From an uncultured Geobacteraceae bacterium (GTDB taxonomy: Bacteria > Desulfobacterota > Desulfuromonadia > Geobacterales > Pseudopelobacteraceae), in NCBI GenBank assembly GCA_903901875.1, contig CAIUSO010000065.1, positions 1 through 64,000 on the forward strand: 64,000 nucleotides of DNA. The letters run 5' to 3'. Positions 62,373-64,000 of the stretch are shown one piece after another. How positions within the stretch are numbered: position 1 is the first letter of the stretch; the number at the start of each line of letters is the position of its first letter. A model generated the notes under the pieces. It had not been told where the DNA came from and did not search any database. It was given only the letters and a program-made list of their open reading frames with translations. The position numbers and the translations under genes are program-made.

Positions 62373-64000
62373 TCAGGCCGGGGCATTTAAAAATGCGCGA
62401 AGGGCACTTGTAGCTTGATTGAAGTCCTGCTCAAGAAGCGATACTAAGTCTGCCGCATTGTCAACGGTGCCTTTAGCGGCCACAGCCTCAATCTTTCCAG
62501 CAGTTTCAGCCAGCTTATACAGTGCTACATTGGCTGAAGCCCCCCTGAGTTTATGGGATTTATTCCTCAGCTCAATGTGATCTGCATGGGTGATAGCGTT
62601 TTGAATGGAGTCTAAATAGTCAACACTGCTGTCGAGAAACAAGAGCGCTATTTGCCGTGCTAATTCGGTACTATTGAGACTCCGTTTCATGAATTTATCT
62701 TCATCAAATACCGGTAAACTATCTTCTGATGCTGCAGGTCTGTTCTGTTTGTTGCTGTCAAAGGGGGAAAGCCATTTGCTGAGGACATCCATCATATCTT
62801 CAATTTCAAAGGGTTTACTTATAAAGTCGTTCATGCCTGCCGCGATGCATTTTTCCCGGTCACTTTTAAAGGCGTTGGCCGTTAATGCAATTACTGGTAT
62901 GTGATGATTTCGTACGGGTGAGCGCGGATCTCGAATCACGGTAGTCGCTTCAATCCCACCCATTACCGGCATCATACAATCCATAAGCACCAGATCGTAA
63001 TCTGTGCGTTTTAATGCCTCAATTGCTTGAGCACCATCTTCAACAACATCCACTCTGTAACCAAGTCGTGTCAAAAGGCCCTTGGCAACTTTTTGATTGA
63101 TCACATCATCTTCCGCTAAAAGGAGACTGAACTCATGGGATGGATTTACAGACTCTCTACTGAAATGAGAAACCGAGGGCACTCTGTATAACTCCGCTTC
63201 TTGTGCAGTTGGCTTTGTCAAAACGGTTGTAAATAAAAACTCAGAGCCTTTGCCCAGTTCGCTTTTTACCTGGATAGTACCACCCATCAATTCCACTAGT
63301 TGTTTGCTGATAGCCAGACCAAGGCCGGTGCCACCAAAAACTCTGGTTGTTGAACCGTCAGCCTGTAAAAATGGCTCGAAAATCTTGTGCAGAACATTTT
63401 CTGCCATCCCTATACCACTATCGCATACGGTAATAAGCAGCACGCATTCATGGCCATCCTCGTATTTCTTGCGTATGGAGAGTCCAATTGAGCCGGTAAG
63501 GGTAAATTTTATAGCATTGCTGATCAGATTATTGATTACCTGACGAAGACGTACCGGATCACCTTTCAGCAATCCTGGTACATCGGGATCAATCACCGCT
63601 TCAAATGTTAAACACTTTTCTCGGGCAGCCTGCTTGAAGTGGCTCACAGAATCGGCTACAAGCTCGTGTACGTTGTACAAAACAGACTCAAGCTCGATCT
63701 TGCTTGCTTCAATTTTTGCAATATCCAGGATGTCGTTTATCAGACTCATCAGGACTTTTCCGCTGGAACGAATGGTCTCTGCATACTCTCTTTGCGTATT
63801 TGTGAGATCCGTTTTCAAAAGGAGAGACGTCATGCCTATGACCCCATTCATGGGGGTACGGATCTCATGGCTCATATTGGCTACGAACTGACTTTTAGCT
63901 ATATTTGCAGCTTCGGCCTGCTCTCTTGCCTCTTTAAGCTTCATATTGGCTTCCTGAAGTTTTTGCTCTGCCAGAATACGTTCAGTGAGGTCATGGGCCG
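62373..64000 (-). CDS. Hybrid histidine kinase (HisKA-HATPase-REC-HPt), partial at the window edge
   Basis: The frame is open to the right window end, so the true N-terminus is outside; an internal ATG at 63942-63944 is not the start. Visible parts: HisKA with [18 protein letters not shown], HATPase ([19 protein letters not shown]), a receiver with [14 protein letters not shown], and a C-terminal HPt with [17 protein letters not shown]. The HPt could pass phosphate to the double-receiver protein encoded downstream. Upstream residues ([21 protein letters not shown]) look like the end of a PAS/PAC unit and a coiled coil. Confidence 0.93.
   Translation of the reverse strand, partial: AHDLTERILAEQKLQEANMKLKEAREQAEAANIAKSQFVANMSHEIRTPMNGVIGMTSLLLKTDLTNTQREYAETIRSSGKVLMSLINDILDIAKIEASKIELESVLYNVHELVADSVSHFKQAAREKCLTFEAVIDPDVPGLLKGDPVRLRQVINNLISNAIKFTLTGSIGLSIRKKYEDGHECVLLITVCDSGIGMAENVLHKIFEPFLQADGSTTRVFGGTGLGLAISKQLVELMGGTIQVKSELGKGSEFLFTTVLTKPTAQEAELYRVPSVSHFSRESVNPSHEFSLLLAEDDVINQKVAKGLLTRLGYRVDVVEDGAQAIEALKRTDYDLVLMDCMMPVMGGIEATTVIRDPRSPVRNHHIPVIALTANAFKSDREKCIAAGMNDFISKPFEIEDMMDVLSKWLSPFDSNKQNRPAASEDSLPVFDEDKFMKRSLNSTELARQIALLFLDSSVDYLDSIQNAITHADHIELRNKSHKLRGASANVALYKLAETAGKIEAVAAKGTVDNAADLVSLLEQDFNQATSALRAFLNAPA

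Overview
The window is about 64 kb of a mid-GC Gram-negative chromosome. The gene content suggests a Desulfuromonadia/Geobacter-Pelobacter type deltaproteobacterium (inference, not proven). Supporting signs are a ThiE-ThiD fusion behind a TPP riboswitch, a B12-dependent (class II) ribonucleotide reductase, an APS-reductase-type CysH, a YlxR-L7Ae fusion between nusA and infB, a C_GCAxxG_C_C redox protein, an MshE/PilB ATPase, a DUF3047 protein and a CFI-box metalloprotease. Almost all of it is dense, ordinary coding sequence.

Layout. 1-4.6 kb: the cas1 and cas2-3 genes of a type I-F CRISPR-Cas locus, followed by a csy1 (cas8f) gene that stops after about 100 residues; the start of another ORF, resembling an IS3-family OrfA, runs off the left edge. 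5-8.8 kb: a DJ-1/PfpI protein, a solitary flagellin with a sigma-28 type promoter, a small duplicated coiled-coil gene (one copy decayed) lying between tRNA-Thr(CGT) and a partial copy of its 3' end, and a SPOR-NlpC/P60 hydrolase. 8.8-13.6 kb: a DUF1015 protein, a deleted PIN toxin with its small partner, and the thiamin genes thiC and thiED under a TPP riboswitch with an intrinsic terminator. 13.6-22.9 kb: an MBL hydrolase, redox protein, response regulator and PAS kinase, a methyltransferase, DUF3047, an acidic single-pass membrane protein, a metalloprotease and an AI-2E-type exporter. 23-26.4 kb: cysTWA-cysH for sulfate uptake and APS reduction, without a binding-protein gene. 26.6-31.7 kb: two radical SAM proteins, an HDOD protein, a PH-like protein and a DapDC-like decarboxylase.

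31.7-39.8 kb is the transcription/translation operon rimP-nusA-ylxR/L7Ae-infB-rbfA-nrnA-truB, followed by a half-size ChrA. 39.8-44.9 kb is a three-gene group: a protein with a receiver-like N-terminus and a membrane span, a secreted LysM-like protein, and a GspE/PilB/MshE ATPase. 45-56.6 kb holds sucA, a YihY protein, a compact overlapping cluster tsaC-rmuC-rsmA-tsaD-phoH, a cysteine desulfurase, a short nested inverted-repeat element and a secreted beta-helix protein. 56.7-59.1 kb is nrdJ under a probable NrdR box pair. 59.3-64 kb is a multi-domain phosphorelay cluster that runs off the right edge.

No complete novel defence or other undescribed system was found. The best leads are the interrupted type I-F locus, the att-like repeat at tRNA-Thr, the 117-bp nested palindrome element at 55370-55486, the terminator hairpins sitting just upstream of the rimP and mshE-like start codons, and the uncharacterised membrane/secreted proteins next to the MshE-like ATPase. 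Start codons were moved inward where a ribosome binding site supported it.
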